DNA from: Lineus longissimus
Lineage: Eukaryota > Nemertea > Pilidiophora > Heteronemertea > Lineidae
Length of the DNA: 64,000 bases
Reading direction: 5' to 3'
Assembly: GCF_910592395.1 (NCBI RefSeq)
Contig: NC_088308.1
Location: forward strand, 2,666,001 to 2,730,000
Of this stretch, positions 12,604 to 25,100 are shown piece by piece. Numbering within the stretch: position 1 is the first letter of the stretch; every line of letters begins with the position of its first letter. The position numbers and the translations under genes were made by a program. The notes under the pieces were generated by a model. It was not told where the DNA came from. It did no database searches and saw nothing but the letters and a program-made list of their open reading frames with translations.

Positions 12604-15189
12604 TTAAGCTTTCAGATATCCATACTGAAAACTATAGTTCCACTCCCAATCTTTGTTCCGAGCCCTTTGGCGCAGAACAGTCAAGAATGTACGACCACCA
12701 GGCCCTATCACTATATCAATGGGCAGCTTGTGGGAGCTGTCCATATTCGTGGTTCTCAAATATAAAAATAACCGGTACTGGCGACTCCTACAGACATTCT
12801 TACACTCGAAACTTGCCCCAACTGAATAACGCCGTATTAGTAAGAAAATACAGTTTTCTTCATCAATGGGGTAAGTCTCAGTTTCCCGCTGTAGAATGTT
12901 CTGTGCCTGGACTGTCGAGCTACTGAAAGGAAGTGAAACTGGAACCTTGGCTCTACTCAAATGCAACGAACACACACAAAGATGCAAAAGGACACCCTTG
13001 TCGGCACATTTTTCAAAACGACCATATTCCGTCATGCGTTTAAATGAGAGAAGTTGCATGCTCTCCTTTTGACCAACACTCGATTTGACAACAGAAAAGA
13101 AAACTTCCTCAGTTTTTCTTCCATCTGGCTCTTCGAAACCAACTCGTAAATCTAACCTAGTTATGACTGACCCGTCCTGTTCATTACTCTCCTGGACATT
13201 AGTAAAACTTTCTGCAACTAGCCTCTGACAAGAACCAAAACCACTTTTGGCAGTAGGATTAGCCTCTTTGTACTGAGCTTGAATTATGTTATTGAGGCTA
13301 CCAAGAGCAAAATCAGCTATGACAGCATAAACTGAATTATTTGAGACAGGGGTTCGATGACCTTGGCATATGCAAAGATGTGGAGTGAGATGGGGCATGT
13401 CCATACATGTTCTGTTTGGTGATACCACACTGAATAAACCATCAGGGTTCAAAAGATATCTGCTGTGTTCATCACCGACTGATGATGTATGATTTGGTAT
13501 CAAGGACTTCAAAGTGTAATGGAGATCCAACAAGCTAATAAGCCTATTCTGATTCGTTGCAAGGGCAGACAGCTTTTCGGCACCAAGTTTATGACGGACA
13601 CCTTCCGGAATGACTATGAAAAGTGATGCATGGTAAAGTTCAAGACGTCCCTCAAAAGTGTTCTCAACAAACGGACCATATGAATTGCCATGATCAGAAA
13701 ACACCACAGTCAACATGTTCTGATTTTGCAAGCTACTTTTTATATACTTGGCCAGCGGGTCATCCAGTGTTTTCAAACGGGAACCATATTCTTCATGACT
13801 GTCATCATTTGCATAGTAAGTTATGAAATTTTCCTTTGCAAGGCTTAACTTTCTCTGATATCTTTGAAGATACTCAAGGAAATACTGATTCATAGTGCGT
13901 CCATTGAAACACACCTTTGGAAGGTTGTGGAATGGGTCTTTTTTGCCATTAGCTCGGAGAATTTCACAACTTGCCAAACTAATGTCAGTATCATCTATAC
14001 CAGCTTTATCGAAAGCTCTCCTGAGGTGATGCCAAGTTTCTGAAATAGAGGATGATTTGTTGAGGACTAGCAGGTCTTTTGGAATCCCCCATTCCCATGT
14101 CCAACACAAATCCTCTAGGAACAAACTTCTGTAGCCATTTTTCTTCAACGGTTTTAGCAAAGTCTCGTAGGAAAGAGGTCTGTATGGTTTATCATAAGTT
14201 CCAAATGGTTTTTTCTTCACATCAACAATACCGGCAAATAGTGCTTCAATTGATTCAAAAGTCCTGGCCTTTATAGTTTGGAATAACTTGAAGTCAAATA
14301 CCCTACCCTTTAGTTTAGGCTCCCGATTTATTTTTTCAAATGTTCCCAGAACTTTTGGCAACGAACGATAAAAGTGATGCCTAGAGACTGAATCAAGAAG
14401 GATCAAGTTGATATCAATCAGACTATTCTGCCCCATTTGAGCTTGTTTTAGCTGTATTTGAACTTGGGGCGGAAGGACTAGTAACTGAGTAGCTTTATTG
14501 GAGTTGAAATAATCCAAGTCCTCATCATAGTCATAAGCATCGCGGGCAGGAACACCATTACGGACAGGCTTGACAGGTTCACAGCGTATAAAGCAGAAAC
14601 CAAAATGTTTTTTGTTATGTGTTGGATGAATTATCTCTGCTATCCTGTTTTCCAAACTTGTGGCAGTGGCAAACTTCATCCATTCTAAATGTCCATCTTT
14701 CTCATTAGTAACACCCAGTTCTAGCTCTCCTTTACACAACTTCTGCTTACAATCCACATGAAAGTCCCCAACAGAAATTTCTCTTATCTCACAGATGTCA
14801 TATTTTACCTGCTCTTCGTCACAACTAGCAGTATCCAAGTTCCCAAACAGTTTCTCTATTACAGAACATGCTTCAGCAGTGGGGATTGTCCTTTTACAAG
14901 AGACGTTACCAGAAATGCCTTGTGGCACATAGATTGACTTAGCTTCACACTCAAGACCAGTATTCGGATTCAGAGTAGATTCCTTTGCTTTCTTCCCTTT
15001 TATTATTCTAAGAATTTCAATAGTTTTACTATCTATTCCCTGAGAATAAGCTGTATCGAGTTTTTGAATGTTTGACAAGTGGGTGGTGTAATAGTTCAGA
15101 AGAAACCACAACAGCCATAACAGTAGAAACACTTTGAATAGCGTCAACTTGTGCTGTTTTGCAAAGCGTGCCATTTCCTCCACTGACAT
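12604..15189 (-). CDS. DUF229 family protein, sulfatase/alkaline-phosphatase-like, membrane-anchored, intronless
   Basis: A single uninterrupted 861-codon ORF. Residues 15-34 form a hydrophobic signal-anchor behind a short basic N-terminus, so a type II membrane protein with a lumenal or extracellular body is expected. A Cys-rich stretch (residues 81-203) precedes the catalytic-like domain. Hallmarks of DUF229 (alkaline phosphatase/sulfatase superfamily) are LILLDSVSRHHFYR (D266, S269), the FLEDLCWTWEWG block, YYANDDSHEEYG (D462/D463, H465) and VVFSDHGNSYG (D499, H500). The Asp/His sets fit metal ligands. Nearby Ser267/Ser269 stand where sulfatases place the nucleophile, but there is no sulfatase CxPxR signature, so substrate and activity are unknown. 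The last 300 residues are Cys-rich and unassigned. It differs from its neighbours in having no introns. Confidence 0.85.
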   Translation of the reverse strand: MSVEEMARFAKQHKLTLFKVFLLLWLLWFLLNYYTTHLSNIQKLDTAYSQGIDSKTIEILRIIKGKKAKESTLNPNTGLECEAKSIYVPQGISGNVSCKRTIPTAEACSVIEKLFGNLDTASCDEEQVKYDICEIREISVGDFHVDCKQKLCKGELELGVTNEKDGHLEWMKFATATSLENRIAEIIHPTHNKKHFGFCFIRCEPVKPVRNGVPARDAYDYDEDLDYFNSNKATQLLVLPPQVQIQLKQAQMGQNSLIDINLILLDSVSRHHFYRSLPKVLGTFEKINREPKLKGRVFDFKLFQTIKARTFESIEALFAGIVDVKKKPFGTYDKPYRPLSYETLLKPLKKNGYRSLFLEDLCWTWEWGIPKDLLVLNKSSSISETWHHLRRAFDKAGIDDTDISLASCEILRANGKKDPFHNLPKVCFNGRTMNQYFLEYLQRYQRKLSLAKENFITYYANDDSHEEYGSRLKTLDDPLAKYIKSSLQNQNMLTVVFSDHGNSYGPFVENTFEGRLELYHASLFIVIPEGVRHKLGAEKLSALATNQNRLISLLDLHYTLKSLIPNHTSSVGDEHSRYLLNPDGLFSVVSPNRTCMDMPHLTPHLCICQGHRTPVSNNSVYAVIADFALGSLNNIIQAQYKEANPTAKSGFGSCQRLVAESFTNVQESNEQDGSVITRLDLRVGFEEPDGRKTEEVFFSVVKSSVGQKESMQLLSFKRMTEYGRFEKCADKGVLLHLCVCSLHLSRAKVPVSLPFSSSTVQAQNILQRETETYPIDEENCIFLLIRRYSVGASFECKNVCRSRQYRLFLYLRTTNMDSSHKLPIDIVIGPGGRTFLTVLRQRARNKDWEWNYSFQYGYLKA

Positions 15190-16118
15190 TGAAAGAAGCA
15201 GTCCTCAGTTTATTTCGGTTTAACATGGCATCGTGCCCAAAATTCCAACGAAAGAATCCCTCCTTCACGGCACTTATAGCATCATGTTCCATCTCTCAGC
15301 ATTAACACTGACATCATCAGATTCTAGACAAATATAAACAAGAAACGAAACATCAATTTCAGGAGTTATTATGATTTATTCATGAAAAAATGGATCTGGT
15401 GGACTGGGTGTTACTGGTGGTGCATTGTACGGTACCTCTTGCGCTTCATCTACAATACTCAATACTGATTACTGTCCTGACATTGAGAATAGCCTAGTAT
15501 AGATTGTCATGTCAAAATACCTCATCAACTATATTTATGGAACGAGTTTACAATCCCCGATCACACCCCAAAAAAAGGTCATCGGTTGACTAACCAAGCA
15601 CCACTGTTCAATGGATTTATAGTTGAATGCGATCAAACTACGTCATTTCCGATCGGGGATTCTAAAGTTTAGCCATATTTATAGCCCTAAACTAACTCTA
15701 ACAATAGAATAATGTATAAAGGCTCAGTAGATAAAACAGTAAACAATGTGATTAAAAGTGACAAGGATATAATGCCACACTGCAGTTCAGTTCATGAGTT
15801 TACACGTTGCCTAGACTTTTTGGGACACCCTGTCGGCCTGTGTCGTTGATGTTTTTATCAGTTTTATGACAAAAAGAACGTGATTTTCTCTGGATTTCAA
15901 GGACCTTTTCGTTATGTTATGAAGTTCAACATTAACTACACTTCTTAAGAATACAGAAAATGCTTTGATTGGGTAATCGAATTACGTAATGAAGCTACAA
16001 AACATGAAAAAGTATCTCACCCCGACAAAAATTCTTTCGAGATAGGCGCCGACATTTGTAAATGTAATCGATAACGAGGCTAATCCATGCTTTTGGGCGA
16101 AGACGAAGACTGCGGAAC
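15190..16118. promoter_or_regulatory. Shared 5' intergenic region of DUF229 gene and SAFB
   Basis: 929 bp separate the divergent start codons of the DUF229 gene (15189, minus) and the SAFB-like gene (16119, plus). The interval must hold both promoters. I see no TATA box at a convincing distance. A minus-strand upstream ORF starts at 15292 and overlaps the DUF229 start out of frame. Confidence 0.5.
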
Positions 16119-19100
16119 ATGGAAGGAGCAAAGAAATTACCTGATTTGCGCGTTGTTGATCTTCGAGTTGAGCTCGAAAAGCGAGGGCTTGATAAAACTG
16201 GTGTTAAGGCTGTTTTGACCGAAAGATTACAAAAAGTGAGTTCTGAGAAAATGGTAAAAACATGGGCCGTATTTTCTTCCAAAATGCGAAAAAAGAAATG
16301 AAAGATGGCGGACCATGCATGCATTCGTATGCTGCTCGTACATCATGTACATGTCTTGATGTACTGTGCACTATGTGTCACTACACTGTATGGTAGCCTA
16401 CAAGTACAATACAAGGTGTTTTTTTTCATAAATTAAATGTCGGTCTACCGTACACCTATACCGGACCCGGCCTGGTGCATGTCAGAACATCGTGGCAACA
16501 AAGCTTTTTCTTGCTGCCCATCAGTCACTGAATGACTGATCAGAAGGTCAGGTGTTTGTTTATTTGTTGGTGTAGTGTTAGTGTTTTACTGTCAAATACA
16601 GGTAGGCCTAATGACTGTCGGTTACGAAACACCAGTTTTCTACAAGACATACAGAGCTCCGGCTCGGCCAGCACCATGTTAACGTTGCGCGATAGTCAAC
16701 AAATTGGTGTAAAGCTGTGGAGAGAACATGTACCTGCGATAAAGACTCAAGACCCCCAAGTCAACATTTCATGATTTTTAATTCCAACGTGATTGTTGTT
16801 CCAGGCCCTTGAAGATGAAGGACTTGACCCAAATGAGCATGCCTTTGAAGTCAGTGACAGCACCCCAACAAAAAAGCCAGCAACGCCGGTGGCTGCTGCA
16901 GGAAACAAACGATTAAGTAAGTATTTTGATGTTTACCGGTTCTCTCCTTGAGAAATGTGCAAAAATTAACTGATGAAAATACTTGTACACTGTTGTGCTA
17001 TGCTTTCTAATATCAATGGCAAACTCAAAGTAAGATGCTTGAATTGAAACAGAATTGGAGTTGTGATAATGATACACTACACTTAACAAATGATTCCTTG
17101 TTCACTGGTAACATTCTTGTTTTATCGTAACATCATGTCTGGAATGACTGTGTTGTCTCCCATCGAGGTGTTTCCGTTTGTGTACTGTTACTGTTATCTA
17201 ATCAGAAGTGCTTTCAAAATTACTCTAGTCATCTAAATTATGTTTCCCAGGAAATAGGTTACTGTCCATAGAGACAGGATGCTGGTTTGCTAATGTACAT
17301 TACAGGTGACCCATTATCAGCTCCTCGTAAACGGACCTTATCAGAAAATGAGCCAGTCATAAGTTATTTTTGGGAGACTTTGACCATCCAGCTTTACTTT
17401 AGAGAATATAAAAGTTGGTTGTACATTTTGTATATTCATTCCCGTGGTTTTTTTACTTCAGATACAAGAGCAGTCAAGAAAGATGAGGTTAGTATTTTAC
17501 TGCTTGCTATGTAGAGATCGCAATTTGGTGTGGGTTTTTTAAGTCGCTTTGTTAATCCTACAAGTTCCATGTTTGCTGTGTATGTATGTTAGATTGTTCC
17601 ATGTTGATGGTGAAGACCATTTGGTTTGCAGAGCTGTGACAGTGACTGAAAGACCTGCCTAAACTTCTGCTGATCGATGGAATCATATCCGTGCAGCGAA
17701 TTGACACCAAATGAAACATCAGTTGCGACTACCCCCCTTGCCTTCCTTCAAGTAGTGCCAAAACTCTTAGTCTTTGGAATAGGGAGACAAATTGGTGCTG
17801 CATGAACCTCCTCCCCCCCCCCCCCCCCTCCAAAAAAGTTGTTTGTTTTTACTGTCGAGTGAAAATGTGTTGTGATGGATCCTAATTGCATCTGCACATG
17901 CCCTGCCACACATCTGGTGTATATTAAACATTGTGGTTGACTTTAGAACCACCTGAGTGCAGCACTGTCATATGATATATGACTGTCACCAGTCATATGT
18001 TACTCTTGTCATAGCTTAGGCCTAGTATAAAGGCTGCACTGTGTAGGTATTGATCTGTGGTTGAAAGTACATACCTATGGTATAATGGTATGGCATAGCA
18101 ATGAAAGGCATTGATCTGGTTGAAAACTTGAACGCAGAGATATGCTGTTGTTAGGTATGTGGTTTGTAGGATTGTAGGATTGTGTGGTGGTATCTGTAAA
18201 GGACCGGTGCAATTTTGCAATTGTGTGATATTTCCATTGTGCAAAGCAAACAAGTTGATGATTTTGCAGAAGTTTACGTCCAGTCATTATTAGGTGCATG
18301 TAGAGCCTTTGTATCCTAATCCTGCAAATTGTGTCATTGACTGTTTGCTGCCCTCCCCAAAACCTCATCATTCAGTCGTTGCCAATTCTGATGATCCTCT
18401 CTCAAAACTGCAAATTTTCATATCTGCATGCACAATTGCCATAAAGTAGGTGCTTTGCACAGTATGAAAAAGTGCACAATACATTGACACAGGAACAAAG
18501 GTTTCTTACCCTCAGGCATGTTATTGGATAAACAATGAAGTTTCTGAGTTGGGAATAGGAATAGGATGAAAAAAGCAATGCTTTGAGAATTTTTATTTCA
18601 ATCACCAGTGCAGTATTTGAGAATCATTGTTGCTGATTCAGCTACTGCTAAACCAATTCTTTATCTTTGTGCATGACAGTTTGTTTCAGAAATGCCGATT
18701 CAGCATGTTTTTATTTTGTTTTGTTTCCAATTCCATATCTGATAAATAAAAGGTGCTTGAAAAATAACAGAGCCTCGTCATTGGCCACCATTGGAAACAG
18801 AGCCTCGTCATTGGCCACCATTGGAAACACTTCAAATTGAGATTTTCCTGCACTTCTCATTTTAGAATGGTGAAGACATTGAAGAAGAAATGGATGAGGA
18901 CGCATTATTAGACGGTCAGGAGGATGATCTAGACAAAATGCAGGTAGGATCTAACTCTGGAAAGAGTTAATTTATTGGCCAGGATGCTAATCAGTCAAGG
19001 GTTATAAAACTTTCTACTTTATTTTTAATGAAAGGTGTTATGAATAGAATTCTATCTAATTCTAATTCACTTGTTCCATTGAAATATGAAATAGCTTTCA

Positions 19101-22100
19101 ATTTTTCCCATAACACAATAAAAGTTGAAATGTGTATATTTATTCATAAGCTACTTGTTAACTGTTGACTTTCAAATGTTATGAATGTAAACACAAACAG
19201 CTGTTGCTTCTGCTTTCCACAGCATTTTCAATGAGATGTGTTTGACGATTCACTTGTTCTGCTGGTGTGAGATTTTTTTCAAGGTTCAATAACTGTGGAT
19301 ATTTATTCGTAAATCCACTTGTATATGCATGTAACTGTTGACTTTCAAATGGATTTAGTTTCAAACAGCTGTTGCTCCTGCTTTTGGAACAGGTGGCGTG
19401 GATCGCATTTATACTGAGAAGTCCACTAATGCTGCATATGATATTCACAGTTACGCTTATTGTGCCAAGTGTTCTTGTTGCACTCGGTGTGTATCTTGTG
19501 GTGAAAAATAAAGCTTCAGGTATGACGCATTTTCTTTATGGTTTTCAGATACTTGATGAGGATGATTTGGATGCCATCGAGCTAGATGAAGATGAGAAAT
19601 TTGACGAGGTAAGCAATATTCTATGATGAAACCTCTTGCAAACTGTGAACTTTTCAACTCCATTCACTCAGAAATAAGAACTTAACCTAATGTTTGTTGG
19701 CGCGAAACTTTGTATTCATTGACAGAAAAAACCCACCTATATGACTGGGAGGCCAGTTTCAGACTTAATGATGGTGCAGTGGAAGAAGGTCCGCCTAAAA
19801 ATGGAAATAATTGTACCCTTGCAGAAAGTTTTCAGTTTTCGTCAGCCTATATTCTTTACTATTTACAGGAAATGGCCGAGGCAAAACCTGACGAGACGAA
19901 AGCTGATGTTGTTGTGAAAGCAGGAGGTAAGACAGGTGCTGGGTACAGCCATTGAATTAAAACTATTGCACTGAAGGCAAGATTCAGGGGCTTAGGTCAG
20001 GAATGGTGGTCATTATTTAGGAGTTATTACACAACTTTTGTCAGGTACATGTACTAATATTGCACTGCATGTGACCAATCTAGTCTAGGTGTTCATACCG
20101 AAATGATGGTATGTAATAGCTAGGGTTAAGAAATGGCCTTACAGTACGTTTGATGTTACCCTTGTCCCCTTGAAAATGCCAGTGAAAGATGCACTTCAGT
20201 TCTGATGTTCAGCGGCGGTGCTGATGCGACGACTCTTTCCAACAATGTGGATACATCTCATGGCAGTGACAGAAAGGACTCCTTGCAGGGTATCAGTGTG
20301 GCATGTATTGCAGTTTTCTTCTTCTTTCAATGGATGCGTCTTGGCTGGTGGCGGAGACCTGTTGGCAATTTCGGAAAACGGGTGCATTGGAGATAACTTC
20401 GGAGAACTCTGACAGAATGTTTTGTTACGTCAAGCAACAAAGAAGACATAGACACTTAAAACTGTAACGTTAGTTGACCTGAACAGCTCAAGCAGGACTG
20501 AATATCGTCAGATTGATAACGTCAACGAGGCATTCTACAGGTTCAGTTGTTGGAGAACTGAGTGTGCTGATTTGTGAGTTGCAGGTATGCTGTGTTGATC
20601 GTGAGCAATTCGTCCATCAAGATTCTATTCGGCTTATCTTCGTAACTGCCATCATGCCACACTGATACTGATGACACCATCGAGAATACAAGCAAAACAT
20701 CCATCGATGCAGGACTCTCAAGGTGCCCTATGATTGACAGACAGGAGAGCACTACAATTTCATGGTGTAACATCCTGGCCACTCCCTCACTATGTTCTGT
20801 GACGTCTTTTTTTCTTCTGTTTATTCTTAGATCCATTCCAACCAAGCTTCTTTGTATGTGACGTGTATATTTTCAACCTGAGGAGTTTACAGAAGATCTG
20901 TCATGTTGTTGAAATAAATGCAAACGGATAGGAGTTGACCATCATTCCTGACATGAAAAAGCAAAAAAAATTCTGAAATAATTTCAAACTGAATAAACAT
21001 TTGACTTCTGATTTCATTCGTCATGATTTCTCTCCTGAATCTGCCTTCACTGGTATTCTAATCTCACTGCTATAGTTAAAGGTAAGTATTGAGTGGTCGT
21101 ATCATGGGTTAGCCTCACTTTCCTCACATTTAAAATATACCTCAACAGCTTTTCTACATTAAATTTCCCAGAAACAGGACAAGTCTCTTCCAACACTGTG
21201 ACAAAGGAGAGCCCTGTTAAAGTGCAAACCCCAACCAATGGTGAGACGAAAATGGAAAGCGATGAAGTCAATGCGAAACCGGAGGCAGAGACGGTGAAGA
21301 AGGACGACGCTACAAAAGAAAACAATGTTGTTTCTTCAAGCATATTAACGGTTCCTTCCCCGGACAGTGTTGCAGTAATTGCTCCACTAACGTCAGAGGA
21401 CACTGTCAAATTAAGCACGTGCGAGTCTAAAAATGACGATAGCGTTTCGTTAGTGGTCCACGTTGATGACCCTAATGACCTCGATTATGATCTGTTTGGT
21501 GGTAAACCAAAAACTGGCGAAAGTGCTGATGGCGAGGCGGGTAAAGAAGTTGAAGCGGCGACAACAGGGGGAGAGGCTGCAAAGTCCGAGTCTTCTACCA
21601 CTCCCGCAGCCGACGGTACCAGTGATGCAAAAGACGCTGCAAAAACGGAGGATAAAACTGATGAGAAGAAACCGGAGGAGAAAAAGTCAACAGAGGAGAA
21701 GGATGCGAAAAAAGATGAGGAGAAAGATGCCAAGTCCAAGAGGTTTGTCCTTCTCTTGTTTATGCTATGTTGCCAGGAAGAGGGTTTGTATATCATATCT
21801 ATGGAGAATTATCTGGTGCCTCAGGTAGAGTTTTGGTCTAAAATCATGGAGTAGCTTTTGATTGATAAACAGGTTTAGCGGGAATAAAACTAATTTTGTG
21901 AGTGAGAAACATGAAATATATTGTCTTTTGAAGACACATTTCTGGTGCCCATTACAATCAAATCACAATATTGATTGTTTTTTGACTGCCCCAACCCCCC
22001 TTCCCACATTCTGTGAAGACGTTGAACCGTACCACCTCAAGTGACTTGAGCTCTAAAGTCAGTAAAGATATGCCATCCCATCTGAAAAGTTCACTGAAGA

Positions 22101-25100
22101 AGTCCTGGTTGATCTGAGCGAGTCCACGTAACTACAGAATAGCCTCTGCTGCGATGATGCTGTCCGCGAGATGTTTTAGAGAAGCAAAGGGGACGTGACG
22201 TACCAATCGTTAAAACTACCATGTGGAGCTATGAGTGCCTTTTCTGTCTTCAACTGCCCATCAAGTTGGCAGTTCAAATATAACATAGTTTAACAAATTT
22301 CATGTACAAATAACCATCATGAGGGGCTGTATAGCTTGCTTGCCACAAGTTGATTTCAATTGCTTCTTTTTCCATAAAATACATCTGAAGGGAAATCAAT
22401 GTTGCAAACTTTGATATTGTCTCTCATTTCTAACGTAATTTTCTGCCATGGCTGCTGCCTCACATTAGTCATAAAAGTGTCTTTAATTACTTGGATCAGA
22501 ATGAAACTGCTGCAAAGAGAGTCTTCACTCTTCAAACAAGGTAGGTACTGAAAGATGCGACTGATCATAAAAGATTATTAATGACAGTGTAGTCTTTGTG
22601 TTGTAGGCACTTATCATTTTAATATCATGACATTTCAACCCATGTTTTGTAATTTTTGCAGCACTACTGCAAAGGATGCCAAATCTACCAAAGATGACAA
22701 AGGTAAGAACATCATTGACTTATCACTTGAAAAACTTGGGCAACCTGTGATGACTAGTCCATGTGGTACCGTCCTAAATCAGACTTAAGGGGGGACATGG
22801 GTCGGAAAATATGATTTTTTATTTCTGGATGGAATTGAATGAAATTTGCAGGGTGTACTCATGGGCCATCCCTGATTCCAAAAATACCACCAAATTTGGC
22901 CCACCCCCTTGGTTGCTAGGTTACGGCGGCCATCTTGAATTTGGACCCCCCAAACTACGCCACATAGTGACATACCTTCTTTATTTTATTGTTTGGGACC
23001 CCTGCAAATAGTTCAGTATGGTGTAGAAAGACCTGCTGTATGCATTCAGCTAGTTTACAGGGACTATTTGGAAGTTTGTACCTCATTTCCAGCCCAAAAT
23101 CCAAGGAGCAATTTTTTTGGGGGGGTGGCGCCACCTATTAGGCCTTAAGGGGTTTGTCGTTTGTATTTACTGGTTGTTCAGGAAAATAGGAATTTAGCTG
23201 TACACTGTGCCGTTGTGTAATTATCATTTGTTGTCAGTGATTGCTCAGTACTAGGCCTGGTGTCTTGGTGCCTGATGATTTGGTGTGTAGGATCACATAT
23301 GCTCTCTTGAGCCTCGTAGCAAATGCGTCTGAACTAGAGCAGATGCTGAGAGAAACATAATGTCATCCTGTCCTTTCCAGATAAGGGTAAATCTAATAGC
23401 AGCAGTGGGATCAACAATGGAAAGAACCTGTGGGTGAGCGGCCTGTCCAGTTCAACCAGGGCAACAGATCTCAAATCGCTCTTTAGTAAACATGGAAAGG
23501 TAAGTTTTTCATATCGACAACAAGTTTTTTCCCAATCTCTTAACAAATTCAAACACTTCTTGTGTCGCACAGAAGTATGTGTCTGAATAATCAACTTTTA
23601 AATCTTGAAAACAAAAGTGTGTTCTTGTATAGTTCGGGAGACATTTGTGATTTTCCAGGTACTCATTGAAACATACATATCATGATAGCGGTGATTGTTT
23701 TAGGCTGTGATGATCCCATGTTTTCTTTAGGTTGCTGGAGCCAAAGTTGTTACAAATGCTCGCAGTCCAGGATCAAGATGCTATGGATTTGTCATCATGT
23801 CATCAATGGAGGAGGCAAGCAAGTGCATCCAGCACCTTCACAGGACGGAACTTCATGGACGCATGATATCTGTGGAAAGGGTAAGTGTTGAATTTTTATC
23901 TTGGTAAGTTCTTCGCTGCGAATTGTCATGTTTTGTATGGCCGAATTAGGAAGCTTTTGCCCTATGCTGTTTTGCATAATCTACGACATATAGGACTAAT
24001 CTGGTGTTAACAATTTGACTATAGGTACCCTTGCTAAGTAGGTTTGTTGCTTTCCAGGCCAAGACGGACCCAGCCTCGGCTGCTGCCAAAGCGATGGGCA
24101 CCAGCAGCAGCAGCAGCAGCAGCGCTAGAAGAACGTCAGACAGAAGGACTGACACCAGGACAGACAGGAGAACGGATCACCACCATTCGTCCCGGAGTGA
24201 CAGCCACCGTCGCACCACAAGTGGAGGAGGTAGGACATCATCCAGAACTACGTCGTGTGAGTATCGGAGAGATACTTGTGCTTGCATGAATTTGATTTAG
24301 TAGGTTTTCTGCTCGAAGGCCCAACTTGTGTTTAGTGTGTTTCATGTTTCATGATCTGTAGTATTTAGTTCTACCGATTCAAAGGATCATGTTGGGTGAT
24401 AGTTTGCTCCTTTCATTAGGATGCTCATGTTATTTTTGGCCAATTTCTTGCAGCTCACTCTGGTCATCATACTCGATCATCAACAGATCCTAAGAAAATA
24501 GACAGTAAGGACAAAGATAAGGAGAAGGAGAAAGAGAAAGATACCAAGGAAGGTGACAAGGAGAAAGAGGAAGGAGAGAAGAAGGATGCTGAGAAGGAGG
24601 AAGAGACTAAAGATGAGAAGGCTGACACAACAACTGAAGGAGATAAGGTGCGTGACAAGTGTAATGTTTATAGTCTTAATTTCTTCCTCGCCTGTGTCCA
24701 GCTTGTGTTGAAGTAGTACTAAAGTAGCACCAAATTGGTCGGGTGTTTCCATCTTCAACATTCTAATTACCTATAACTGTGGGGTTAGAATGGTTTGTCT
24801 CACTGCATTTCCACACTGTGGGTATTTTTAGTTTACCAATGGCATTTGCACTTCAGGAGAAGACAGAAGAAGGGAAAGAAGCAGAGGGAAAGGTAAAAGA
24901 AGAGGAAAAGACCGACGAAAAGAAAGATGAGAAAAAAGAAGGTGATAAGGATGACAAGAGTAAAGATGAGAAGCGTTCGTCCTCGGCCAGGCGAGGTGGA
25001 TCATCTCGACGAGACAGCAGCCGGGCAAAGTCCAAGGATACGGTGCTGTCCTTTGAAAAGATAAAGGTGCGTTGTTGTCTGTTTCAGGACCTTTTTTCCA

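Noticed and set aside
19372-19548. Hydrophobic, membrane-like peptide in frame with SAFB exon 6
   Set aside because: It lies in intron 5 upstream of the acceptor at 19549 and overlaps a local duplication; it would put a membrane segment in a nuclear protein.
21463-21828. 121-codon basic ORF on the plus strand
   Set aside because: It is the alternative frame of the large SAFB exon 21172-21742; the other frame joins in phase with both neighbours and has the acidic composition expected of SAFB.
22790-23160. Purine/pyrimidine-run sequence in SAFB intron 9 flanked by TTAAGG words, considered as a second piggyBac MITE
   Set aside because: The ends are not inverted repeats beyond six bases, so a transposon call is not supported.
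24467-25035. Ser- and Leu-rich minus-strand ORFs
   Set aside because: They are antisense shadows of Lys/Glu-rich SAFB exons (GAG/AAG codons read backwards).
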